A stretch of DNA of 64,000 bases from Dyadobacter sp. MSC1_007 (GTDB lineage Bacteria > Bacteroidota > Bacteroidia > Cytophagales > Spirosomataceae). Made by a program: the position numbers and the translations under genes. The DNA lies in NCBI RefSeq assembly GCF_023667495.1, contig NZ_JAMOZL010000005.1:124001-188000 (forward strand). Direction: 5' to 3'. Of this stretch, positions 7,724 to 16,034 are shown one piece after another. How positions within the stretch are numbered: position 1 is the first letter of the stretch; every line of letters begins with the position of its first letter. The notes under the pieces are model-generated. The model made no database searches. It was not told the DNA's origin and saw only the letters and a list, made by a program, of their open reading frames with translations.

Positions 7724-7764
7724 TAGGGAGGAAAAGTTGTCAGATTGATAACTTTTCCTCCCTA
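7724..7764 (-). terminator. Terminator of the RND efflux operon
   Basis: A 15-bp perfect stem (7724-7738 with 7750-7764) and an 11-base loop. Read on the minus strand it is followed by ATTTTTAG. It lies 31 bases past the stop of the efflux gene. Confidence 0.85.
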
Positions 7765-7794
7765 ATGATCAACTGGCCATTCTCAGTTACCGAA

Positions 7795-10700
7795 TTACAA
7801 ATCAGCCCCGTTCCGGTATTCTTCCGATGCTTTTTTGACGATGGAGTCGCCGGCGTGCAGATCACCGAAAACTTCAACGAGCGTATCAACAACAGTTCCA
7901 CGCTTGACAGGCACCCATTCGGCTTTCTTGCCTTTATCACGGATCACAAAAACCTGCTCGCTCGAATTGACAACAGCTGTCACCGGTACAAACAGCGTAT
8001 TCGAAGTGCGCTCGGTGTTCAGAAGCACTTGGGCATACATTCCCGCTTTCAACTCATTGGAACGGTTATTTACATCAAATTCTGTGATCATAGACCGGTT
8101 TTCTTCCGCAAGCGTCCTCGCACTTCTGGCATAAACAGCCTTATAAACCCTCTCAGGACTTGCTGATACAGTAAAACTGATCTCACCCTTGGCAGGAATG
8201 GCGCTCGAAAGGTTTTCGGGGATAGCCAGTGTAAGGCGCAATTTAGTGTTGTCTTCCAGAATGAACAATGGCTTGGAACCTCCCTCATCCGGCCCGACCA
8301 ATGCGCCAGGACTGATGTTTCTTTCAGTGATAATGCCGTCAAATGGCGCAGTAACTGTGAGATAGCGGGAAAGCTCCGTTTTGGTTTCCATGAACGATTT
8401 GGCCGCCTGTACGTTTCCTTTTGCGACAGCGGCGGCAGAACTATCCGTCAATGCCTTTGCCTTTGCTAAATCGAGTTCGTTAAGGGACACGGCGCCCTCG
8501 GTACGGTTGGTGCGCAAGAGCCGGCTGTATGTCAATGCACTTGCCTGATAACGCGTGTTGATCTCGTGCAAGGTCGCTTCGGCGGCGATTACCTGGGCTT
8601 TGGCCTGGCTTAGTTCTGACATCACTTCGGGCGCTTCCAGCACTGCCAGTACCTGGCCTTTTCTGACGATTGTACCCCGATCTACATTTACCGTTTTAAC
8701 AAATCCTTTCACTTTTGGATGGATACTCACTTTGTTCCACGGTTTCAGTTCTCCGGGCAATGAGATTTGCTTCGCGGGCTTCATGCGTCTGACCTGCGTG
8801 AGTTCTACTGCCGGTGCTTTTTCGGCCTGTTGCTCGTGTTTCTGGCTTGTTTCGGCTTCGGTACTGCATGCAGTCATGCCGAATGCGGCGGTCAGGATTA
8901 TTAAAATGGTTTTCAAGGTATTCATCTGGACGGCTGTTTGGAGTTTTCTACGGAAAAAGTTGCTTTCTGGATCCTCAGGATCGAGCGAGACGGATTGAAC
9001 GGATGCTTTGCGCTGCACCATGGTAAATACGGCAGGCAGGATGAGCAGTGAGGCCAGCGTGGAGGCGATCAGACCACCGATCACGGCCTGGCCCAGCGGA
9101 GCGATCTGGTCACCGCCTTCACCCAGTCCGGACGCCATAGGCACCATACCAGCAATCATCGCGATACTGGTCATCAGGATCGGACGAATCCTGCTTCCCG
9201 CTGCCAGCGTGACTGCCTTGTGGGCATTCTGCAATTTGAGGCGCAGGTTTTCCGCGTTGGTCACCATCAGGATCGCATTGGCCACCGATACGCCAACGGA
9301 CATGATCAGTCCCATATAGGATTGCAGGTTCAATGTCGCGCCGGTTAGTAGCAGCAGTCCGATTGAACCTACTACCACCGCCGGAATGGTCGAGAGCACC
9401 ACCAGCGACAGTTTGAACGACTGATAGGTGGCCGCCAACAATAGGAACATGATCACGACAGCGATTAACAAACCTGTTTGGAGGCTGCTCAATGTCTCAG
9501 ATAGCAAGTCCGACTGCCCCTTAAGTTCCACCAGCACGCCGCGCGGAGGCTCACCAGCATTTTTGATGGCTTTTTGGACCGCAGTAGTGGCTGCGCCGAG
9601 GTCTTTTTTATGGATATTGGCCGTAACCGTCACCAATCTGTTTGGACCGGCTCGATCGTATTCTCCTGGTGCTGTTTTTTGCGAGAAAGTCGCTACGTCG
9701 GCGAGAAGCGGATTGCTAACACCGGTTTTCAAGGGTATCGTGCCAATGTCTTCTACGGATTTCATCTGATATTCGGGAATCTGGACTTGTACCTGGTATG
9801 CCAGCCCTTTTGCATCGTCGAGCCAGAGGTTTTTATCGGTAAAACGGCTGGATGAAGTGGCCGCAACCATCGATCTTGCAACCTGTGTCGAGGTAATGCC
9901 AAGCTGGCCGGCCCGTTCACGGTTAATCTGAACGTCCAGGATCGGGTAGGCTAGCGGTTGCGCGATCTGAACGTCGCGGAGGAAAGATATTTGCTCCATT
10001 TCTTTCCGGATTTTCTTGGCAAACCTTCCTGCTTCTTCCACGTCTTTGGCAGCAACACTCACCTCAATAGGTGTGGACGCTCCCTGGCTCATGATCTTGT
10101 CGACCAGCTCAATGGGTTCGAACGAAATTTTAAGATTAGGGATTTCTTTTGATATCCTTTCCCTCAATTTTTCCTTCAATGAATCCATTCGGACGGGGAA
10201 ATCCTCTTTCAGCGAAACTTGTAAAACAGCCTCGTGAGGCCCGCTGTTGAACACAAAAATGTTTGACGTCCCATAGCTTGAAGGCACCGTTCCGACATAT
10301 GCAGACGATATCTCAACATGGTCTTTGCCTACCTCAGATTTGATGAGATCCAGAACTTTGAGAGTAGCTTCTTCCGTGCGCTCTACCCGCGTTCCATCCG
10401 GGACACGCATACGCATTTGAAACTGATGGCTGTTTGCTTTGGGAAGAATATCCGTTCCAATAAGCAAGAACCCACCGACGATCAGCGCGACCGCGCCGAC
10501 GAGATAAGTAGGCACAACCCAACGGCCTTTGATCATGATGCCGCCCAGTACATGAAGGTATTTTTGTTTGAATTTTTCGAAACCGGTTGCAGGCATCGAC
10601 GGGTGCGCGCCTTCCTCTATTACTTCTTTCATTTCCTGGCTATCCAATGCCAATGTAGGCGCTTCGTGATTCGGATGATCTTTCAAAAGCCAGTTGGCAA

Positions 10701-12153
10701 GAACAGGCACCAACGTCTGTGACAACAAAAAAGAGGCAATCATGGCAAAACCAACGGCAAGCGAAAGTGGCAGGAACATCGATCTTGGAATACCACTCAT
10801 GACAAATGAAGGAGCAAATACCGCAAGGATAGCCAGAAGGATCAGGAATTCGGGAAAAGCGATTTCCTTACATGCATCCCAAATGGCCTGTTCCTTTGGT
10901 TTGCCCATTTCCTGGTGCTGGTGAATGTTTTCGATCGTAACCGTCGCCTGGTCAACAAGTACCCCGATGGCTAATGCGAGGCCGCTCAATGTCATGATAT
11001 TGATGGTTTGACCAAACAAATTCATCAAGATAACCGCCGAAAGGATCGAAATGGGAATAGTAACTACCACGATGATCACACTGCGCCAGTCACGCAGGAA
11101 TAATAGTACCATCAAACCCGTGAGCAATGCACCGAGAATACCTTCTGTAATAAGGCTTTTTAATGAGTTTGTAACATAAACGGACTGGTCAAATTCATAG
11201 GAGATCTTCACATCTTCCGGGACTGCATTTCGCAGCTGCGGCAATGCGGCGCGGATATTGTTCACAACGTCCAGGGTGGAAGCGTCCGATTTCTTAACCA
11301 CCGGAATATACACCGCGCGACGACCATTGATCAACGCATAGCTGACAGTTACATCGGCGCCATCTTCCACAGTTCCAACGTCACGGATAAACACAGTCGG
11401 CCCTGCTCCAACGCGAATGGGGATATTCAAGAAGTCTTCCGGTTTTTTGATCAATGAGTTGACAGGCGTCATCAATGTCTTGTCCCCCATTCTAATATTA
11501 CCCGCCGGTGACGGCTGATTGTTCGTGATGATGGATTTGATGATTTCTTCGGGCGTCAAATGGTAACTGCGGATGCGCTCCGGATCCACGCGAATCACGA
11601 TAGTACGCTGGTTACCGCCAAATGGCGGCGGACTGGAAACGCCTTCAATGCGGCTGAACATCGGGCGCACACGGGACGAAGCGAAGTCCTGGATTTCGTT
11701 CAACGACCGGGATGAGCTTTCGAACACCATTTGTCCGATCGGTACGGAACTGGCGTCGAAGCGCACCACCTGTGGAGGCACGGTTCCCTCGGGCATGTAG
11801 GCCTTCGCACGGGAGACATTATTAGCGACCTCCGCCGCAGCCTGAGCCATGTCGGTGCCGGGATAGAACGATAATTTGATGAGAGACAAACCCTGAATCG
11901 TTTTCACATCCACATCACGAATCCCTGAAACGTACAGAAAGTGGTCCTGGTAACGGGTAGCTATAAACCCGTCCATTTGATCAGGTGCCATACCACCGTA
12001 AGGTTGCACCACGTAAATAGTGGGGAGATCGAGATTCGGGAAAATGTCTACCGGAATGCTCCGAATGGACAGGATCGAGAAGAACAGTATGCCGATGACC
12101 ACCACCACAATGGATATGGGTTGTCGAAGGGCAGTTCGAATGAGTTGATACAT
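7795..12153 (-). CDS. RND efflux permease fused in frame to its periplasmic adaptor lipoprotein
   Basis: One uninterrupted 1452-codon frame joins two proteins that are normally separate. Residues 1-1076 are a complete RND permease: first helix PISIVVVVIGILFFSILSIR, IPVDIFPNLDLPTI, the TM4 motif GLALAIGVLVDQATVTIEN, and the C-terminal half with SYMGLIMSVGVSVANAIL. Residues 1077-1452 are a complete membrane-fusion adaptor: MNTLKTILIILTAAFGMTAC has a lipobox Cys at 1096, followed by a biotinyl-lipoyl-like segment (VNVDRGTIVRKGQVLAVLEAPEV), a coiled-coil hairpin rich in Ala and beta domains (VTAPFDGIITERNISPGALVG). No stop separates them around 8925-8960. The internal ATG at 8925 could still start a free adaptor. 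TolC is encoded upstream in the same operon, so the three parts of a tripartite pump are here. In TM4 the second of the two relay Asp residues of AcrB is Gln, and the TM10 Lys position is Ala. Confidence 0.88.
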   Translation of the reverse strand: MYQLIRTALRQPISIVVVVIGILFFSILSIRSIPVDIFPNLDLPTIYVVQPYGGMAPDQMDGFIATRYQDHFLYVSGIRDVDVKTIQGLSLIKLSFYPGTDMAQAAAEVANNVSRAKAYMPEGTVPPQVVRFDASSVPIGQMVFESSSRSLNEIQDFASSRVRPMFSRIEGVSSPPPFGGNQRTIVIRVDPERIRSYHLTPEEIIKSIITNNQPSPAGNIRMGDKTLMTPVNSLIKKPEDFLNIPIRVGAGPTVFIRDVGTVEDGADVTVSYALINGRRAVYIPVVKKSDASTLDVVNNIRAALPQLRNAVPEDVKISYEFDQSVYVTNSLKSLITEGILGALLTGLMVLLFLRDWRSVIIVVVTIPISILSAVILMNLFGQTINIMTLSGLALAIGVLVDQATVTIENIHQHQEMGKPKEQAIWDACKEIAFPEFLILLAILAVFAPSFVMSGIPRSMFLPLSLAVGFAMIASFLLSQTLVPVLANWLLKDHPNHEAPTLALDSQEMKEVIEEGAHPSMPATGFEKFKQKYLHVLGGIMIKGRWVVPTYLVGAVALIVGGFLLIGTDILPKANSHQFQMRMRVPDGTRVERTEEATLKVLDLIKSEVGKDHVEISSAYVGTVPSSYGTSNIFVFNSGPHEAVLQVSLKEDFPVRMDSLKEKLRERISKEIPNLKISFEPIELVDKIMSQGASTPIEVSVAAKDVEEAGRFAKKIRKEMEQISFLRDVQIAQPLAYPILDVQINRERAGQLGITSTQVARSMVAATSSSRFTDKNLWLDDAKGLAYQVQVQIPEYQMKSVEDIGTIPLKTGVSNPLLADVATFSQKTAPGEYDRAGPNRLVTVTANIHKKDLGAATTAVQKAIKNAGEPPRGVLVELKGQSDLLSETLSSLQTGLLIAVVIMFLLLAATYQSFKLSLVVLSTIPAVVVGSIGLLLLTGATLNLQSYMGLIMSVGVSVANAILMVTNAENLRLKLQNAHKAVTLAAGSRIRPILMTSIAMIAGMVPMASGLGEGGDQIAPLGQAVIGGLIASTLASLLILPAVFTMVQRKASVQSVSLDPEDPESNFFRRKLQTAVQMNTLKTILIILTAAFGMTACSTEAETSQKHEQQAEKAPAVELTQVRRMKPAKQISLPGELKPWNKVSIHPKVKGFVKTVNVDRGTIVRKGQVLAVLEAPEVMSELSQAKAQVIAAEATLHEINTRYQASALTYSRLLRTNRTEGAVSLNELDLAKAKALTDSSAAAVAKGNVQAAKSFMETKTELSRYLTVTAPFDGIITERNISPGALVGPDEGGSKPLFILEDNTKLRLTLAIPENLSSAIPAKGEISFTVSASPERVYKAVYARSARTLAEENRSMITEFDVNNRSNELKAGMYAQVLLNTERTSNTLFVPVTAVVNSSEQVFVIRDKGKKAEWVPVKRGTVVDTLVEVFGDLHAGDSIVKKASEEYRNGADL

Positions 12154-12183
12154 AATATGCTTGTTATGTGTAAGATTAGAAGC

Positions 12184-13653
12184 TTAATTTCCGATCTGGC
12201 CCAGGAAGATGGACAGGTCGCCTGCGGCAGCGGCTTTCTGCAACAGCGAGCGCCATGCATTTCCGTTGGTGACAGTTTTATCGACTTCCGCGCGGTTCAG
12301 CGCATTAACACTTTGAGCCAGTGTGAAAAGGTCTGTAAGGCCGCTTTGGTATCGCGCCTCAGCCTGGTTGAATGCGCGTTGCGCCGCGGCTAGTTGTATG
12401 GGTGTGAGCCGCGCCTGGGCGAGCGATAGTTGAAATTGCATTTCCGATTCGCGGGTTTGGCGGTCGAGTTGTAATTTTTGGGTTTGATAAAGTGACTTAA
12501 AGCGTTCAACCTGAAACTGTTCGCTTTTGTAATCATTTCTTGATTTGAAAATGTTGGTCAGGTTCCAGCGGGTCGACACGCCGAACAGGTAGTTGTAAAC
12601 CTGGTATTTCACTCCGCTCGAAAAATCCGTGCGGAACGAATCGTCTTTATTGGAGACCCCGGACCCGCGTCCCCAGCCTGCGCCTACGAGCGATACCGAA
12701 GGAAGAAATGACCTTTTTACCGCTAGGCTGCGTGCCAGTGAGGCATCAACCTGCGCTTGCGAAAAACGCAGGGCGGGATTTTGCAAAAATGAGTTGGTTT
12801 CTCCCGGAGCAGCAGGAAGTTGGGAGTAAAAGGCCATGCTATCCACTTCTATGCTGTCTTTCAGCTCACCCGTCAGTTCCGATAACCGCAGCTGCTGAGC
12901 TTTTTCCGAGCGCTGGCTTTCCAGCAAAAGCAACCGGGCTTTGGCGTATTCTGCCGCTGCCAGCGAACTGTCGACGCCGGGCCGCATACCCGAACTGACC
13001 GCCGCATCGGTCACTTTCTTGAAAACCAATGCCCGTTCGAGATTCTGACGCTGGGCTGCTACAAGTTTTTGATTAATGAGCAATACCAAATAGGAATCGA
13101 TAATCCTCACCTGATGCTGGAAAAGCTCGTTTTCGTAGTTGGCCTGGCTTTTGGTGAGTTCGGCGTGTGCGGCATTGACATTAGCCTTCACTTTTCCGAA
13201 GTTAAAAACCTTCCAGTCAATCAAAGCGGTCGTAAAACTTCCGAAAGTGGCCGTATAGTAATTTTCAGGACGGATACCGCCAGAAGGCGACAGGGCGCTG
13301 CCTTCATTGGGTAAAAACGCGCCTGCTACACTGTTGCTCGTGCCATATGTATATTGGTCCTGCACGATGAACGCTGGCAGGTAGTCATTTTTTACAGATT
13401 TGATGCGGCTTTCGGCGCTGTGTATTTCGGCCTGTTTGGCTTTGAGGAACGGAAAGTTGCCTTTGCCGAGTTCGAGGGCTTCATGCAGTTTTAATTTTTG
13501 TGCAAAAAGCGGGCTGCCCGCCACGGCGAACAGGACAACGGTCGCATATATGGTTCGTTTAACGGCAGCGGCCCAGTTGAAAGGACAGTCTGGTGAATGT
13601 GCCTTTCCGGGCGGAAATTTGCAGGAAATGGAGTGATACCTGGAATGTTTCAT
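12184..13653 (-). CDS. TolC family outer membrane efflux protein
   Basis: A 489-residue protein with a signal peptide (hydrophobic TIYATVVLFAVAGSPLFAQ; the start at 13653 leaves an unusually long N-region of about 30 residues). The mature part is the duplicated helical-hairpin OEP fold: KLHEALELGKGNFPFLKAKQAEIHSAESRIKSVKNDYLP is the typical opening, and the second half repeats the pattern with SLAQARLTPIQLAAAQRAFNQAEARYQSGLTDLFTLAQSVNALNRAE. It forms the outer-membrane exit duct for the RND pump encoded 30 bases downstream. It is the first gene of the operon and is transcribed divergently from a two-component system whose probable operators lie upstream. Confidence 0.9.
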   Translation of the reverse strand: MKHSRYHSISCKFPPGKAHSPDCPFNWAAAVKRTIYATVVLFAVAGSPLFAQKLKLHEALELGKGNFPFLKAKQAEIHSAESRIKSVKNDYLPAFIVQDQYTYGTSNSVAGAFLPNEGSALSPSGGIRPENYYTATFGSFTTALIDWKVFNFGKVKANVNAAHAELTKSQANYENELFQHQVRIIDSYLVLLINQKLVAAQRQNLERALVFKKVTDAAVSSGMRPGVDSSLAAAEYAKARLLLLESQRSEKAQQLRLSELTGELKDSIEVDSMAFYSQLPAAPGETNSFLQNPALRFSQAQVDASLARSLAVKRSFLPSVSLVGAGWGRGSGVSNKDDSFRTDFSSGVKYQVYNYLFGVSTRWNLTNIFKSRNDYKSEQFQVERFKSLYQTQKLQLDRQTRESEMQFQLSLAQARLTPIQLAAAQRAFNQAEARYQSGLTDLFTLAQSVNALNRAEVDKTVTNGNAWRSLLQKAAAAGDLSIFLGQIGN

Positions 13654-13679
13654 AATTCGGGTAAAAGAGATTTTTTAGC

Positions 13680-13687
13680 CGAAATTA
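13680..13687 (-). promoter_or_regulatory. Candidate -7 element of the tolC-RND promoter
   Basis: Minus-strand TAATTTCG is one mismatch from TAnnTTTG. It lies 12 bases from the outer end of the left operator, exactly the distance found on the other side. Confidence 0.45.
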
Positions 13688-13699
13688 GAGCCCAATTCT

Positions 13700-13716
13700 G
13701 GAAACATTTGGGAAAC
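13700..13716 (+). promoter_or_regulatory. Left OmpR-type operator facing tolC
   Basis: GGAAACATTTGGGAAAC is a direct repeat of GGAAAC with a five-base spacer, giving an 11-bp period typical of OmpR/PhoB-type response-regulator sites. Bases 13700-13713 have an exact inverted copy at 13754-13767. Confidence 0.65.
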
Positions 13717-13750
13717 AGGCGGGTACAAACAACTGTTATTTAAAATATTA

Positions 13751-13767
13751 TCTTCCCAAATGTTTCC
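13751..13767 (-). promoter_or_regulatory. Right OmpR-type operator facing the two-component genes
   Basis: On the minus strand this reads GGAAACATTTGGGAAGA, the mirror image of the left site with two changes in the distal half-site. It ends 12 bases from the -7 element at 13780. Confidence 0.65.
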
Positions 13768-13779
13768 AATATCCGGGGT

Positions 13780-13787
13780 TATTTTTG
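13780..13787 (+). promoter_or_regulatory. -7 element of the response regulator promoter
   Basis: TATTTTTG matches TAnnTTTG exactly, 23 bases upstream of the ATG at 13811. The adjacent operator occupies the -33 region, as expected for an activator- or autoregulator-dependent promoter. Confidence 0.55.
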
Positions 13788-13810
13788 TCAGGTAACTTTT
13801 TGAAAAAGGA

Positions 13811-14488
13811 ATGAAAATATTAGTTGTGGAAGATGAAAAAGGGCTCGCCGAAAGTATCACGGATTACCTGTCGCGCGAGGGGTTCATTTGTGAGGTAGCT
13901 AATACTTTCTGGCAGGCCGACGAAAAGATCAGCTTGTATCAATACGATTGTACTATTGTAGACCTTACCCTGCCCGACGGCGATGGTTTTGACATTATCC
14001 AGACATTGAAAAAGATCGCTGCAACAACCGGTATTATCATAATCTCAGCTCGCAACACACTGGAAGACAAGATTAAAGGATTGGAAATAGGTTCCGATGA
14101 TTATATGACAAAGCCTTTTCACCTGTCAGAACTCAATGCAAGGGTGAAATCACTGATCCGCAGACGGCATTTTGGAGGTAATAATGATATGATCTGGAAG
14201 GAAATTACGGTCCAGCTTGCTGCGAGGAAGGTTTTTATCAGGGATACGGAAACAATGTTATCCAGAAAGGAATATGACCTGCTGCTTTATTTCTTGTCGA
14301 ATATCGATGTGGCATTAACGAAAGAATCCATAGCCGAGCATCTTTGGGGTGATAATATGGACTCGGCTGATTCGCTGGATATGGTTTATTCACATATTAA
14401 AAACCTCCGGCGGAAAATCGTGGAAAAAGGTGGAAAAGACTACATTCAGTCGATTTACGGAATAGGATATAAATTTACGGCCTCTTGA
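13811..14488 (+). CDS. OmpR/PhoB family response regulator
   Basis: A 225-residue protein. The receiver domain (1-120) has the acidic pair in VVEDEKG, phosphoacceptor Asp51 in TIVDLTLPDGDGF and the Lys of YMTKPFHLSEL. The C-terminal winged helix (about 130-225) includes LSRKEYDLLLYFLSNIDVALTKESIAEHLWG and the recognition region SLDMVYSHIKNLRRKI. The gene overlaps the following kinase gene by TTGA. Its likely binding sites are the mirror-image GGAAAC repeats between it and tolC, so it probably controls both itself and the divergent efflux operon. The signal is unknown; envelope stress or a toxic compound exported by the pump are candidates. Confidence 0.94.
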   Translation: MKILVVEDEKGLAESITDYLSREGFICEVANTFWQADEKISLYQYDCTIVDLTLPDGDGFDIIQTLKKIAATTGIIIISARNTLEDKIKGLEIGSDDYMTKPFHLSELNARVKSLIRRRHFGGNNDMIWKEITVQLAARKVFIRDTETMLSRKEYDLLLYFLSNIDVALTKESIAEHLWGDNMDSADSLDMVYSHIKNLRRKIVEKGGKDYIQSIYGIGYKFTAS

Positions 14489-15744
14489 AACTGCTCGAAA
14501 AAACCAGCCGCATTTATCTGATGGCCTCCCTGGTCATTTACCTCGCCGTGGGAATTACATTCTATTGGATCATCAAATTTATGATTTATGAAGAAGTAGA
14601 AAGCAGGCTGGTTGTGGAGAAGCGCGATTTTGAAACCTATGTACGTGCTAACGATACATGGTCCAACAATTCCTACTTTGTTGAAAATAAAATCGAGGTA
14701 CAGCCTGTATTTGGAAGATTCAAGAACGAGACTGTTTTTACCGACACTTTGATCAGCAACCGTTACGAAGAAAGTCCTGATCCATTCAGACAGCTTACTT
14801 TTTATACATTAATCGGCGGTTCGCCTTACCGGGTGGCTATCCGGAAATCGATGATCCAATCCTATAAGCTGATCGAAGCCATATCTGCGGCAATGATCGC
14901 CTTTCTGGGGCTTTTGCTGGTCAGTACTTTCCTTTTTCACAGAAGTCTTTCCGGAAAGTTGTGGCAGCCGTTTTATGATTCGCTCGCCCGGATCAAGGAC
15001 TTTGACTGGACAAAGAATAAGCCGCTCGAAACGGTCAGAAGTGAGATTACCGAGTTTAATGAGCTGGGTGATGTGATGGAGAAAATGGCCTCCAAAATGC
15101 AGCATGATTACCGGAGTTTAAGGGAATTTACAGAAAATGCTTCCCATGAGATCCAGACGCCACTTGCGTTGATCAATGCACGGGTGGAGCAATTTATACA
15201 GTCCAAAGATCTGGGTGAAAGCCATACCTATTGGATCGAAGAGATCTACCATGCAGCCCGTCGCATGTCGCGGTTGAATCAGGGCTTGTTACTTCTTGCA
15301 AAGATTGAAAATCAGCAGTTTACCGAACAGGAAAACGTCGATCTTTCGGCTTTGGTTTTGAATAAATTGAAAGACTTTGAGGACATTATTCAGCATAAGG
15401 AAATTAAGGTCTGCATTGACGAGCAAGGCAGTTTCCGAAAAATAATGTCCCCGGCGCTGGGGGAAATCCTGGTTACGAACCTCATCAACAATGCGATCAG
15501 ACATAATTACACGGGTGGCGAGCTAAGGATTTCAACCAACAAGGACCACATTGAAGTCAGTAATACCGGCGCAGCACTCAAAAGTGATCCAGAACGGCTC
15601 TTTGAAAGGTTTAAAAAAGAATCAACCGGTGCAGAATCGCTGGGATTGGGCCTTGCAATCGTAAAACAGATTTGTGATAGCTGCGAATTGCATATTTCCT
15701 ACCAGTATCAAGAGCCGATGCATGTTATTAAAGTAGCGAAATAG
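14485..15744 (+). CDS. Sensor histidine kinase
   Basis: Translation appears to start at TTG 14485, which overlaps the regulator's TGA. The 419-residue protein has TM1 at about 11-33, an extracytoplasmic sensor of about 95 residues with no recognised domain, TM2 at about 132-151, and then the dimerisation domain with phosphoacceptor His221 in ENASHEIQTPLALI. The HATPase domain has the N box LVTNLINNAIRHNYTG and the G box LGLGLAIVKQICD. The partner is the response regulator encoded immediately upstream. A composite palindromic repeat begins 12 bases after the stop. Confidence 0.93.
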   Translation: MKLLEKTSRIYLMASLVIYLAVGITFYWIIKFMIYEEVESRLVVEKRDFETYVRANDTWSNNSYFVENKIEVQPVFGRFKNETVFTDTLISNRYEESPDPFRQLTFYTLIGGSPYRVAIRKSMIQSYKLIEAISAAMIAFLGLLLVSTFLFHRSLSGKLWQPFYDSLARIKDFDWTKNKPLETVRSEITEFNELGDVMEKMASKMQHDYRSLREFTENASHEIQTPLALINARVEQFIQSKDLGESHTYWIEEIYHAARRMSRLNQGLLLLAKIENQQFTEQENVDLSALVLNKLKDFEDIIQHKEIKVCIDEQGSFRKIMSPALGEILVTNLINNAIRHNYTGGELRISTNKDHIEVSNTGAALKSDPERLFERFKKESTGAESLGLGLAIVKQICDSCELHISYQYQEPMHVIKVAK

Positions 15745-15756
15745 CGCGAAATAGGG

Positions 15757-15904
15757 CGAAGCTCCCGCTTCGTGCTTAATATTCGCAGGCCTCCGGCCGG
15801 TCTTTTTTAGCGATAGCGCCAAACAAGGTACCGTCTTTTTAGCATTAGCGTAAACTACGTCCGGCCGGAGGCCTGCGAATACGCTGCACGAAGCGGGAGC
15901 TTCG
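15757..15904. repeat. Composite palindromic (REP-like) repeat, copy A
   Basis: Two perfect inverted repeats are nested. CGAAGCTCCCGCTTCGTGC (15757-15775) is complementary to 15886-15904, and ATTCGCAGGCCTCCGGCCGG (15781-15800) to 15861-15880. The pairs are separated by five bases on each side, so they form one 44-base imperfect stem around a 60-base loop. The outer arm also folds on itself (CGAAGC, TCCC, GCTTCG). The loop holds two near copies of GTCTTTTTAGC-A/G-ATAGCG. The same modules recur at 35376-35592. The element lies between the kinase and FG-GAP genes and has no coding potential I can support. Confidence 0.85.
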
Positions 15905-15971
15905 TGCTACCGCGCTACCGTTAAATAACCTATACCGTCACCTGATCATCGGATTGCTGGGACCATTAGCA

Positions 15972-16016
15972 GAAGTGTAAAATTGACCACGGGTCGGTTC
16001 CCGCCATTTACACTTC
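15972..16016 (+). promoter_or_regulatory. Structured leader just upstream of the FG-GAP gene
   Basis: GAAGTGTAAA (15972-15981) is complementary to TTTACACTTC (16007-16016), and CGGG (15990-15993) to CCCG (16000-16003) inside it. The structure ends 18 bases before the ATG at 16035, so it may be a 5' UTR hairpin affecting translation or a protein-binding site. Confidence 0.5.
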
Positions 16017-16034
16017 ACTTAAAAATCCCTTCCG

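Noticed and set aside
7648..8166. A 172-codon plus-strand frame over the adaptor end and a terminator
   Set aside because: Runs through a hairpin terminator and is antisense to the efflux adaptor; no supporting motif.
15757..15904. CRISPR-like or terminator interpretation of the palindromic repeat
   Set aside because: There are no regularly spaced direct repeats with unique spacers, and the arms are far longer and more GC-rich than a simple terminator.
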